Made by a program: the position numbers and the translations under genes
Notes under the pieces: generated by a model
What the model saw: only the letters and a program-made list of their open reading frames with translations
What the model was told of the DNA's origin: nothing
The model's database searches: none
From: Bacillus sp. FJAT-26390
GTDB lineage: Bacteria > Bacillota > Bacilli > Paenibacillales > Paenibacillaceae
Direction: 5' to 3'
NCBI RefSeq assembly: GCF_001682865.1
Contig: NZ_MAQX01000022.1
Span: forward strand, 1 to 64,000
Length of the DNA: 64,000 nucleotides
In this document: in pieces, positions 56,762-64,000 of the stretch
How positions within the stretch are numbered: the first letter of the stretch is position 1
How the letters are laid out: each line of letters starts with the position of its first letter

Positions 56762-57976
56762 ATGGCTGAAATTATAGTACCAGAATTAGGCGAGTCCATA
56801 TCTGAAGGAACAATTACGAAATGGTTCGTGAAGGAAGGCGACTCCGTTAGTCAGGGAGATGTCCTGCTAGAGCTTGAAACGGATAAAGTTAACATTGAAA
56901 TTAGCGCTGACAACAGCGGCGTTGTATCCCGCATTGCGAAGCAAGACGGAGACGTTGTACTTGTAGGCGAAGCAATCGGTTCGATCGGAGAAGCAGCAGG
57001 CGGCGCGTCCGCACCTGCGGCACCGGCAGCAGTGCCGGCAGCGGTTGCTGCCCCTGCGGCACCGGCAGCTCAAGTGGCAGCGCCTGCGGCTCAGCCGTCG
57101 GCTCCTGCAAGCGATAGCGCAGCAATCAATGCTTCACCAGCAGCTCGCAAGCGTGCTCGTGAGCAAGGCATTGATCTATCCGCGCCAGGACAAGCTCCTG
57201 CACCAGCGGTAGCAACACCGGTTAAATCCGCTCCGCTTACACAAGCTGAACCAGCTAGTGCAAGCAAAGATGCGAAGCCGACAGAGCGCAAACGGATGTC
57301 CCGTCGCCGGGTTACGATTGCAAACCGCCTAGTTGAAGCACAACGTACGGCAGCGATGCTGACAACTTTCAACGAAGTGGATATGACTGCGATTCTTGAC
57401 TTGCGCAAACGCCGCAAACAAGCGTTTTTTGAGAAAAATGATGTGAATCTAGGATTTATGTCGTTCTTCACGAAAGCGGTAGTTGGCGCGCTGAAAGCTT
57501 TCCCACTTCTTAATGCGGAAATCGACGGCGAAGACATTATTACGAAAAAATTCTTTGATATCGGCATTGCCGTATCTGCTAAAGAAGGCCTTGTTGTACC
57601 GGTCGTTCGTGATGCAGATCGTCTAAGCTTTGCTGAGATCGAGAAAAATATCGTTGAGCTTGCCGGCAAAGCAAGATCGAACACACTTGCGATCTCTGAT
57701 CTGCAAGGCGGCAGCTTCACAATTACGAATGGCGGCGTATTCGGCTCCTTGCTGTCTACACCAATTCTTAACGCGCCGCAAGTTGGTATTCTCGGCATGC
57801 ACAAAATTCAAATCCGTCCGGTAGCGATCGATGAGACCCGTATGGAAAACCGTCCGATGATGTACATCGCATTGTCATACGATCACCGTATCGTAGACGG
57901 CAGCGAAGCTGTTCGTTTCCTCGTGATGGTCAAAGCGCTTCTTGAAGATCCAGAAGCACTTCTTCTTGAAGGCTAA
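56762..57976 (+). CDS. odhB: Dihydrolipoamide succinyltransferase (2-oxoglutarate dehydrogenase E2)
   Basis: 404 residues. Lipoyl domain (1-77) with lipoylated Lys in [10 protein letters not shown]; long Ala/Pro-rich linker (80-125); peripheral E3-binding domain ([16 protein letters not shown]); catalytic core ending in [18 protein letters not shown] with the catalytic His-Asp. GGGGG precedes ATG. E3 (lpd) is not adjacent. Also called sucB. Confidence 0.96.
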   Translation: MAEIIVPELGESISEGTITKWFVKEGDSVSQGDVLLELETDKVNIEISADNSGVVSRIAKQDGDVVLVGEAIGSIGEAAGGASAPAAPAAVPAAVAAPAAPAAQVAAPAAQPSAPASDSAAINASPAARKRAREQGIDLSAPGQAPAPAVATPVKSAPLTQAEPASASKDAKPTERKRMSRRRVTIANRLVEAQRTAAMLTTFNEVDMTAILDLRKRRKQAFFEKNDVNLGFMSFFTKAVVGALKAFPLLNAEIDGEDIITKKFFDIGIAVSAKEGLVVPVVRDADRLSFAEIEKNIVELAGKARSNTLAISDLQGGSFTITNGGVFGSLLSTPILNAPQVGILGMHKIQIRPVAIDETRMENRPMMYIALSYDHRIVDGSEAVRFLVMVKALLEDPEALLLEG

Positions 57977-57995
57977 TCATAGATAGTTCAATAAG

Positions 57996-58038
57996 AGCCG
58001 CTCTTGAAGTAGAGAAATCTACTTTAGGGGCGGTTTTT
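57996..58038 (+). terminator. Terminator of odhAB
   Basis: GCCGCTCTTGAAGTAG and CTACTTTAGGGGCGGT pair through several G-U pairs around GAAAT, followed by TTTTTTT. Confidence 0.8.
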
Positions 58039-58279
58039 TTGGCTGCGGTTAAAATAGTGTCGAAAAATAATCGGAAGATCGATTTTGGACAAGGAGATCT
58101 ATACTTTCGCAACCGGTATTTTTCGATATGTGGTATACTCCTACGCGACTAGCGTTGGTCTGTTTTCTTTATAAAAATAGCGGCTGCTTGGAGACATTGT
58201 TTTTAGAAAGTGTTATTATTGCAGTATTCTTCTTTAGCAAGCGACGCACAAAATGGTCATTATCGGAAGGTGATTAGAA
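58039..58279. other. Intergenic region before the SufR-like gene
   Basis: The 303 bases between odhB and the next gene hold the odhAB terminator and nothing else I can support. The AT-rich end presumably includes the promoter. Confidence 0.4.
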
Positions 58280-58927
58280 ATGGCTGCTATTGGTCAAGGC
58301 CAGCTATCAACAAGAGAATACATTGTTCAGCTACTAAAAACGAAGGGCAGCCTAAGCATCAAGGATCTGACTGAAGAATTAGGCATAACAGTCATGGCTG
58401 TCAGACGTCATATACAATTGTTGGAGAAAGAGAAACTTATATCGTCCGAAACGGTGAGGCAATCGATGGGCAGGCCGACGGCGGTATATCGCTTAACGGA
58501 GCATGCCGGGAGCTTATTCCCGCATAAATATCATTCATTAACGCTGGAGTTATTGGACGAGCTCTCCGATCAATTTGGCAATTCGGCTGTAGAATCGCTC
58601 TTCGAAGGGCGTAAAAATAAAATGGCTCATAAATATGACCAAAGCATGTTAGGCAAAGGACTTACGGATCGGGTTTTGGCGCTTGCCGAAATTCAGAACG
58701 AAAACGGTTATATGGTCGAATGGGAAAAAATCAATGACGATGAATTTATAATTAAGGAAAACAATTGTCCAATCGAGCAAGTCGCGACCAAATACCAGCA
58801 TGCATGCCAATGCGAGCTGCAATTGTTTCAATCGCTGCTTGGCGATGCAGAGGTGGCGAGGACGGAGTGTCTGGCCAAGGGCGGGCAGCGATGCACTTAT
58901 TCTATCAAAAAGAAAAAAGAACAGTGA
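58280..58927 (+). CDS. SufR-like Fe-S-type transcriptional regulator
   Basis: 215 residues. Winged helix-turn-helix (about 10-70, TEELGITVMAVRRHIQLLEKE). The C-terminal half matches the SufR pattern NNCPIEQVATKYQHACQCE ... ECLAKGGQRCTYSI with Cys163, 176, 178, 197 and 205; in SufR such cysteines ligate an Fe-S cluster. It is convergent with the ferredoxin-NADP reductase gene. Targets unknown; suf genes are not in the window. GGAAGGTGATTAG precedes ATG. Confidence 0.82.
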   Translation: MAAIGQGQLSTREYIVQLLKTKGSLSIKDLTEELGITVMAVRRHIQLLEKEKLISSETVRQSMGRPTAVYRLTEHAGSLFPHKYHSLTLELLDELSDQFGNSAVESLFEGRKNKMAHKYDQSMLGKGLTDRVLALAEIQNENGYMVEWEKINDDEFIIKENNCPIEQVATKYQHACQCELQLFQSLLGDAEVARTECLAKGGQRCTYSIKKKKEQ

Positions 58928-58959
58928 TCAGCCGTCTAAGGCCGCTCACTGTTCTTTTT
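58918..58959. terminator. Terminator between SufR-like and reductase genes
   Basis: AGAACAGTGA (58918-58927) pairs with TCACTGTTCT (58946-58955); T run follows on plus strand. It overlaps the last codons of the regulator gene. Confidence 0.82.
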
Positions 58960-58964
58960 ATTCG

Positions 58965-59963
58965 TTAGCGCTTCATGCTGCTGCTATGTCCCGGCGAGAG
59001 CTTGGCGGCAGGATCCAAATAAACCTTGGCATTGTTGATGGCGGTAGGCGCTTCTCCGAAGCCAACGGCGATAAGCTTTAGTTTTCCCGGATAGCTTGTA
59101 ATATCTCCCGCTGCAAAGATGCCCGCAATATTCGTCTCCATTCGGGTATTCACCAGGATGGACCCGTTCTCAATGTTTAATCCCCATTCTGTAATGGGAC
59201 CAAGCGAGGAGACAAATCCAAAATTCACGATAAGAGCGTCACAAGCAAGCTTTGTTTTTTCGCCTGATTTGACATCCGTAATCGTAATCTCTTCTATTTG
59301 CTCTTCTCCATGCAGCTCGGTTATTTCCGCGGGCGTTACGACCTTCACCTTGGATTTCAACAAATTTTCTACGCTGTGCTCATGCGCCCGAAACTTGTCG
59401 CGCCTGTGAATCAGCGTCACTTCTTTTGCAATTGGCTCAAGCATGAGCGCCCAGTCGACAGCGGAATCGCCGCCGCCATTGATGACGACCCTTTTTCCTT
59501 CGTAAAGCGATAAGTCCTTTATAAAATAGTTCAAATTGGCATGCTCGTATCGTTTGGCTTCGGGAAGCTCCAATCGACGCGGCTCGAAAGCGCCAACTCC
59601 ACCGGTTATAATAACAGATTTGCTGTAATGGACCGCTTTATCGGTAACGATCACAAAGTGATGCTCTTCTTTTTTGATCACTTGAAGCACTTTTTGCTCA
59701 AGGCATACCTGTACGGGAAAATGGTTCATCTGCTCATCCAGCTGCTCGACAAGCTGCTGCGCGGTCACTTTCGGGAATCCAGCTACATCGTATATGTATT
59801 TCTCTGGATATAAAGCGGCAAGCTGCCCGCCAAGCTGAGGCATGCTGTCTATGATTTTTACGCTTGCTTGACGCATGCCCGCATAAAACGCAGCAAACAT
59901 CCCAGCGGGACCGCCGCCAATAATGGTGATGTCCGTAAATGTATTTGAGGATTCATTCGTCAC
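58965..59963 (-). CDS. Ferredoxin--NADP reductase, YumC/thioredoxin-reductase-like
   Basis: 332 residues, the YumC length. FAD-binding [20 protein letters not shown] and NADPH-binding [17 protein letters not shown]; no CxxC redox pair as in thioredoxin reductase. It reduces ferredoxin or flavodoxin. GTG 59963 has AAGGGAGAG upstream; the extension to 60095 starts in AT-rich sequence and is rejected. Confidence 0.92.
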   Translation of the reverse strand: MTNESSNTFTDITIIGGGPAGMFAAFYAGMRQASVKIIDSMPQLGGQLAALYPEKYIYDVAGFPKVTAQQLVEQLDEQMNHFPVQVCLEQKVLQVIKKEEHHFVIVTDKAVHYSKSVIITGGVGAFEPRRLELPEAKRYEHANLNYFIKDLSLYEGKRVVINGGGDSAVDWALMLEPIAKEVTLIHRRDKFRAHEHSVENLLKSKVKVVTPAEITELHGEEQIEEITITDVKSGEKTKLACDALIVNFGFVSSLGPITEWGLNIENGSILVNTRMETNIAGIFAAGDITSYPGKLKLIAVGFGEAPTAINNAKVYLDPAAKLSPGHSSSMKR

Positions 59964-60207
59964 TGAAGTTTCTCTCCCTTGATAATTATATATATTATAT
60001 AAAAATATATAATAAATGTACCTTATGGGCAAGAACGTGTCAATGAGCGGCGTGAATGCTGCATTTTCATGGGGGAAGGAAAAACGCAATTGCAACTATT
60101 AAAATTCTATTCCATTTAAATTGGGGGGTGCAGCAGGAAGCAGGCTAGCGATGTTGAAAGTAAACAATCAGACGAAGCTATTTGCTTGGATGAGGTGGGA
60201 AACCTAT

Positions 60208-62046
60208 ATGAAAATAGTTGGAGTAGGCGAGCAATTAAAAGAGAGTGAAGAAAGATACCAGCATCTCGTCGATATGCTTCCAGACGGGCTTATCGTTTTG
60301 TTGAAGGGTGAGATTGTTTTTGCCAACCGTGCATTTCGAAGCATGATCGGTGCGAGCAAGGATAACGATATCATCACCAATCACATGAGCAAGTTTGTTC
60401 ATCCCGATTTTTTGGAGCAGTTTAATGCAAACATTAACTTTTTGATACGAGAAGACAACCCATCTAATTTTATATATTACAAGCTGCTCCGACTCGATCT
60501 AGAGATCGTAGAGGTGGAGCTCAGAGCGGTAGCGGTAAAATTTGACGGTATGCCGGCCGTTCAGCTTATCATTCATGACATATCCGACCAGATCAGGATG
60601 GAAGCATCCCTGCATGAGAAGGATTATATGTACAAAAGCTTGATGGAAAACGTCGTGGCAGGCGTATTTGTAGGACAAAAGCATAAAGTCGTCTACGCGA
60701 ATCCGTATTTGGCCGAGCTGTATGGGTATACAGAGGAGGAGCTGCTTACGCTCTCGCCTTTTGATTTGGTGTCCAAGGAAGATATTATTCAAATTACAAA
60801 TGATGTTCTGGATGGCATGATGAACGGAATCGATCAATTTCCTCTCAAATTAAAAGGCACCAAGAAAGACGGAAGCATCATCTATTTGGAAGGGAACAGC
60901 TCGATTATTATGTTTAACGGTCATCCTTCCTTGCTCGGCACCTTGCAGGACGTTACCTTTAAGCGTGACAAGGAAAAAACGCTGAGCGACAGCGCAAAGC
61001 TCTATCAGAAAATAATTAAATTTGTTCCCGAACCCATCATGCTGAGCGATCAAGGCACGATTCTTTATGTAAATAGGCTGGCGATGCAGGTAATGGGAAT
61101 AAGCGATACCGCACATATTATTGGCAAAAGCTTGCTTGAGTTGATCCATCCATACGGGCATGATACGCTCTTGGAAACGATGGAGAATATAACGTTTTCG
61201 GATGATCCGACGCCGTTTCAAGAACGAGTGATTATAAGGCCGGATGGGCAGCATATCGATGTGGAGCTATCAAGCATCCGAATTAACAATTACTTGGGCA
61301 AGGATGTTATGCTCACCGTCATTCGTGATTTGACCGACCGCAAACGCTCGGAGGAGTTGCTAATTCGTTCGGAAAAGCTGTCGGCAATCGGACAGCTTGC
61401 GGCAGGCGTGGCGCATGAAATACGCAACCCCTTGACGGCGCTTAAAGGCTTTACTCAGCTGCTCAGCGCAAAATATCCGGAGACGCCGCATTATTTTACG
61501 ATTATGGCGAATGAAATAGACCGGATAACACTGATCGTAAATGAGTTTATGACGTTAGCGAAGCCTCATTTTACGCAGTTTAATTACGAGCCGCTTGAGC
61601 CTATTTTGCAGAGCGTTATTTCGATATTGGAGACGCAGGCGATATTGTTAAATGTGGAGCTGAAGGTTGTTTACGATCAAACGAGGCCATCGGTCTATGG
61701 GAACGTGGATCAGCTCAAGCAGGTATTTTTGAATATTATTAAAAATGCGTTAGAAGCGATGCCGCAGGGCGGCGTGGTAGCTTTGTCGGTTATGACGATG
61801 GAGGACGGCTACGTCCATATTCGGATAAAGGATGAGGGTTCAGGCATACCGGAGGAATTAATCAAGAGAATTGGTGAGCCTTTCTTAACGACGAAGGAGA
61901 AGGGGACTGGGCTTGGCATTATGATCAGCACGCGCATTATTGAAGCGCACAAGGGTACGCTTCAACTTAGCAGTGCTCCCAATGAAGGGACAGTCGTCGA
62001 GATTACATTGCCCGTTCAGAACAACCATTTGGAGCTGAATTTATGA
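60208..62046 (+). CDS. PAS-domain histidine kinase (three PAS), sporulation-kinase-like
   Basis: About 612 residues. Three PAS domains (about 15-130, 140-260, 265-385), no membrane helix, then HisKA with VAHEIRNPLTALKGFTQLL, N-box QVFLNIIKNALEAMPQGG and G-box TKEKGTGLGIMISTRII. The start is uncertain: ATG 60208 has GAGGTGG 9 nt upstream; ATG 60151 or TTG 60121 would add 19 to 29 residues. Orphan, no regulator adjacent. Overlaps the convergent MFS gene by 6 nt. Confidence 0.88.
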   Translation: MKIVGVGEQLKESEERYQHLVDMLPDGLIVLLKGEIVFANRAFRSMIGASKDNDIITNHMSKFVHPDFLEQFNANINFLIREDNPSNFIYYKLLRLDLEIVEVELRAVAVKFDGMPAVQLIIHDISDQIRMEASLHEKDYMYKSLMENVVAGVFVGQKHKVVYANPYLAELYGYTEEELLTLSPFDLVSKEDIIQITNDVLDGMMNGIDQFPLKLKGTKKDGSIIYLEGNSSIIMFNGHPSLLGTLQDVTFKRDKEKTLSDSAKLYQKIIKFVPEPIMLSDQGTILYVNRLAMQVMGISDTAHIIGKSLLELIHPYGHDTLLETMENITFSDDPTPFQERVIIRPDGQHIDVELSSIRINNYLGKDVMLTVIRDLTDRKRSEELLIRSEKLSAIGQLAAGVAHEIRNPLTALKGFTQLLSAKYPETPHYFTIMANEIDRITLIVNEFMTLAKPHFTQFNYEPLEPILQSVISILETQAILLNVELKVVYDQTRPSVYGNVDQLKQVFLNIIKNALEAMPQGGVVALSVMTMEDGYVHIRIKDEGSGIPEELIKRIGEPFLTTKEKGTGLGIMISTRIIEAHKGTLQLSSAPNEGTVVEITLPVQNNHLELNL

Positions 62047-63261
62047 TACATAAGCCTCTTCGCTGGCTGCATTCGTCAACCGTTTGCGCTTGTGATGAAG
62101 CGTGAAATAGATGATCGATGAAGAGGCGATAATAATAGCGCAGAAAATATACATCACTCTGTAGCCATAGTTGGATGCAAGTGATCCAAGCGTATAAGAG
62201 CCTATGCCGTATCCAAGATCAAACAGCAGGTAGAAGGTTGCCGTGGCGAGTCCTCTGCGGTGAGCAGGGGCAGCAAGTACCGCAATCGTCTGGAAGCAAG
62301 GCAGCAATGCCCCGTACCCAAGGCCGATAACAGCACCAGAGACGAGCAGCAGCACTGGCGAGCTGGCTTGGCTGAGCAGAAGCATGCCAATCGTGAATAT
62401 GGCAATGCTAGGATAGACGATAACATGCTCGCCTACGCGGTCGAGCAATTTGCCGACAATCGGACGCGGCAAAACAATCATGATGCCGAAGCAAACGAAG
62501 AAATAGCTGGCATATTGATCAATGGCCTGTTCGTGAGCATAGACGGACATAAAGGTAACTAAGCCGCTATAGGCGAACGCGACAACAAATCCGCTAAACG
62601 CAATCGGAACGGCTTTTTTCTCGATAAGATCACGCCAATGCAGCTTGCTTTTGGATTTTTTTGGTTGAGCCTCTGCGGCAGCAGGTACCTGCTTGTCAGC
62701 CTTGCGCCTAGTTGAAGCGCCAAGCACAAATGCGATCAGCGAGCAAACCGCGCATAAAGCGAACATAGCGGTAAAGCCGCCATGCGTCGTTATCGTTAAT
62801 CCGACAAAAGGTCCGATGACCATTGCGAGGCTCATGAACAAGCTGAAGTAACTAATGCCTTCTCCTTTGCGATGCTCAGGGATGATGCCGATCGCGGTCG
62901 TATTGGTGGAAGTGGTAGCAATCGCGAAGGTGCCTCCGTGAAAAAAGCGGACAAGCAAAAGCATGGCATAGCCAAAAACGCCTAAGTATGCCATCGAAAA
63001 TAATAAAAATAGCAATAAGGAAATGACGACGATCTTATGCTCGCCATATTTGGACATAAGCTGTCCGGCAAAGGGACGAAGCAGCACGGAGGCGATGACG
63101 AATACGGTCATGGACAAGCCTGCTTGCGTATCAGAACCGCCGAGTCCGTTCGTCACATATACCGACAACGCGGTCGCCAGCGTATAAAAGGAGAAAAATA
63201 GAAAAAAACTGCTTAAGCATATTTTTATGAAGTCAGCGCTCCATAATTTGTTGGTGTTCAT
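62041..63261 (-). CDS. MFS transporter (YfkF/arabinose-efflux type)
   Basis: 406 residues, 12 hydrophobic segments. FLFFSFYTLATALSVYVTNGLG start and RPFAGQLMSKYGEHK motif A fit the drug/sugar efflux MFS group. ATG 63261 follows GAGAGGGGAAC; the frame to 63294 is rejected. The marR gene lies 54 bases upstream on the same strand, suggesting MarR-controlled efflux. Substrate unknown. Confidence 0.85.
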   Translation of the reverse strand: MNTNKLWSADFIKICLSSFFLFFSFYTLATALSVYVTNGLGGSDTQAGLSMTVFVIASVLLRPFAGQLMSKYGEHKIVVISLLLFLLFSMAYLGVFGYAMLLLVRFFHGGTFAIATTSTNTTAIGIIPEHRKGEGISYFSLFMSLAMVIGPFVGLTITTHGGFTAMFALCAVCSLIAFVLGASTRRKADKQVPAAAEAQPKKSKSKLHWRDLIEKKAVPIAFSGFVVAFAYSGLVTFMSVYAHEQAIDQYASYFFVCFGIMIVLPRPIVGKLLDRVGEHVIVYPSIAIFTIGMLLLSQASSPVLLLVSGAVIGLGYGALLPCFQTIAVLAAPAHRRGLATATFYLLFDLGYGIGSYTLGSLASNYGYRVMYIFCAIIIASSSIIYFTLHHKRKRLTNAASEEAYVS

Positions 63262-63315
63262 TAGGTGTTCCCCTCTCAGTTGGCAGCGTTGCAATGGGTT
63301 TATGAAGCCGGGAGC

Positions 63316-63744
63316 TTACATGGGCTGCTCCACGTTGTTTTTAATTTTAGCCATGAAGCTCATAAATGCTTGAATTTCTTCTTCGCTAATATCCTTAAGC
63401 ATCTGCGTCACTAAATTAGCCTCGATCGGCGCGAGCGCATGAGCATTCGTTCTGCCATTTTGGGTTAAGTAGAGAAGCTGTGATCTCCGATCTCCCGGAT
63501 TTGCTACGCGCCTTACGAGCTCTTTGCGCTCCAGCTGATCCACTAATCTCGTTATGTTGGCAGGATCTTTATCGGTGCGGTGTGCCAAATCTTTATGCGT
63601 AATGCCGTCATGCTCATCTAGGCACATAAGCAGCGACCATTGCTCAGGCGTAACGTCGTGCTCTTGAAAAAGCTGCTGCAGCTTATGGTTTAGCTTGCGT
63701 CCCGTATTGCTGATGACATAGCCTACGGACTGTTTGAATTCCAC
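63316..63744 (-). CDS. MarR-family transcriptional regulator
   Basis: 142 residues, winged helix-turn-helix with LAHRTDKDPANITRLVDQLERKELV and the wing ANPGDRRSQLLYLT. Start GTG 63744 after AGGTGAT. It probably represses itself and the downstream MFS gene via the dyad at 63766-63804. Confidence 0.92.
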   Translation of the reverse strand: MEFKQSVGYVISNTGRKLNHKLQQLFQEHDVTPEQWSLLMCLDEHDGITHKDLAHRTDKDPANITRLVDQLERKELVRRVANPGDRRSQLLYLTQNGRTNAHALAPIEANLVTQMLKDISEEEIQAFMSFMAKIKNNVEQPM

Positions 63745-63765
63745 TTGCGATCACCTGCTCCATTC

Positions 63766-63804
63766 ATTTAGTTGATATAACAATAATACGCTTATCAATT
63801 AAAT
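63766..63804. promoter_or_regulatory. Candidate MarR operator (inverted repeat)
   Basis: ATTTAGTTGATA (63766-63777) and TATCAATTAAAT (63793-63804) are an 11-of-12 inverted repeat, 22 bases upstream of the marR start. Confidence 0.6.
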
Positions 63805-63841
63805 GGGTCAACTGCTCCAATCGAAAATTTCCAATTGGAGT

Positions 63842-64000
63842 TTATTGCTGGCCAGCGGAAAGCAGTTGATGCTGCTTGCGATATTGTTCGGGTGTCAATT
63901 CGGTATGCAGCTTAAAGGCGCGGCTGAAATGAGAGGGATGTTTGAAGCCGACCTCGTATCCGACCTCGGTTATCGGCTTGCCGCTGTCAATGAGATCGAT
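63842..64000 (-). CDS. AraC-family regulator, C-terminal end only (cut by window edge)
   Basis: The minus strand reads IDLIDSGKPITEVGYEVGF then KHPSHFSRAFKLHTELTPEQ and YRKQHQLLSAGQQ with TAA at 63842-63844. This is the second HTH of an AraC/XylS DNA-binding domain (GF-HPSHFSRAFK). The 5' part lies beyond the window. Confidence 0.9.
   Translation of the reverse strand: MDLIDSGKPITEVGYEVGFKHPSHFSRAFKLHTELTPEQYRKQHQLLSAGQQ

Noticed and set aside
59976..60020. Fur-box-like TGATAAT upstream of the ferredoxin-NADP reductase
   Set aside because: Only the left half (TGATAAT) matches; the right half is ATATATA rather than ATTATCA, and the whole stretch is AT-rich.

Overview
The window reads as chromosomal DNA of a low-to-mid GC, spore-forming Firmicute, most likely Paenibacillus or a close relative. 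Supporting signs are strong AGGAGG ribosome binding sites, frequent GTG/TTG starts, Rho-independent terminators between most transcription units, a SigI/RsgI pair, a T-box ilv leader, an L20-type infC leader, a PerR box, and several PAS histidine kinases of the sporulation-kinase type. I see no phage, insertion sequence, CRISPR array, rRNA or tRNA gene.

Layout. 1-6.2 kb: a plant-polysaccharide locus with two sugar ABC permeases, a secreted GH43 lipoprotein and an intracellular GH2 enzyme, closed by a terminator. 6.3-13 kb: a DinB-like protein, a nucleotidyltransferase, an OmpR-type two-component pair, a GH5 lipoprotein coupled to a metallophosphoesterase, and a GNAT. 13-16.3 kb (minus strand): a PAS/HD-GYP protein behind a UvrD-like helicase. 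16.3-20.3 kb: a GNAT, then a GPH-type sugar symporter and a GT39 membrane glycosyltransferase. 20.3-22.1 kb: an intergenic array of degenerate palindromes, then a DUF1904 protein and an RluA pseudouridine synthase. 22.3-26 kb: a secreted HtrA-like protease with a copper-amine-oxidase-N domain, and a B12-binding radical SAM protein. 26-31 kb: LysR divergent from a YciI/DUF1330-like protein plus SDR, then manA, ytqB and ytqA. 31-34.8 kb: a small unknown protein, trmB, a PAP2 phosphatase, and a cellulose-synthase-like GT2 with a long leader.

34.8-44.3 kb is the best understood part: the infC-rpmI-rplT operon with its promoter, leader, attenuator and an ATT start codon for infC; a Gly/Asn/Tyr-repeat protein; and the ilvB-ilvN-ilvC-leuA operon behind a leucine (CTC) T-box, followed by leuB as a separate unit. 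leuC and leuD are not here. 44.3-48 kb: a 2-Cys peroxiredoxin behind an exact PerR box, a putative zinc-binding small protein behind twin identical hairpins, and sigI-rsgI. 48-53.5 kb: a PAS kinase with an RsbU_N-like N-terminus, leucyl aminopeptidase, an AlkD-like protein and a CE7 acetyl esterase. 53.8-58 kb: odhA-odhB. 58.3-64 kb: a SufR-like regulator convergent with a YumC-type ferredoxin-NADP reductase, a triple-PAS histidine kinase, a marR-MFS unit, and the 3' end of an AraC-family gene cut by the window edge.

Most of the window is ordinary core metabolism. I did not find a clear new multi-gene system. The parts least explained by known families are the palindrome array at 20366-20554, the nested hairpin between ilvC and leuA, the twin hairpins before the gene at 45224, the repeat protein at 36519, and the long leader at 32967-33593.
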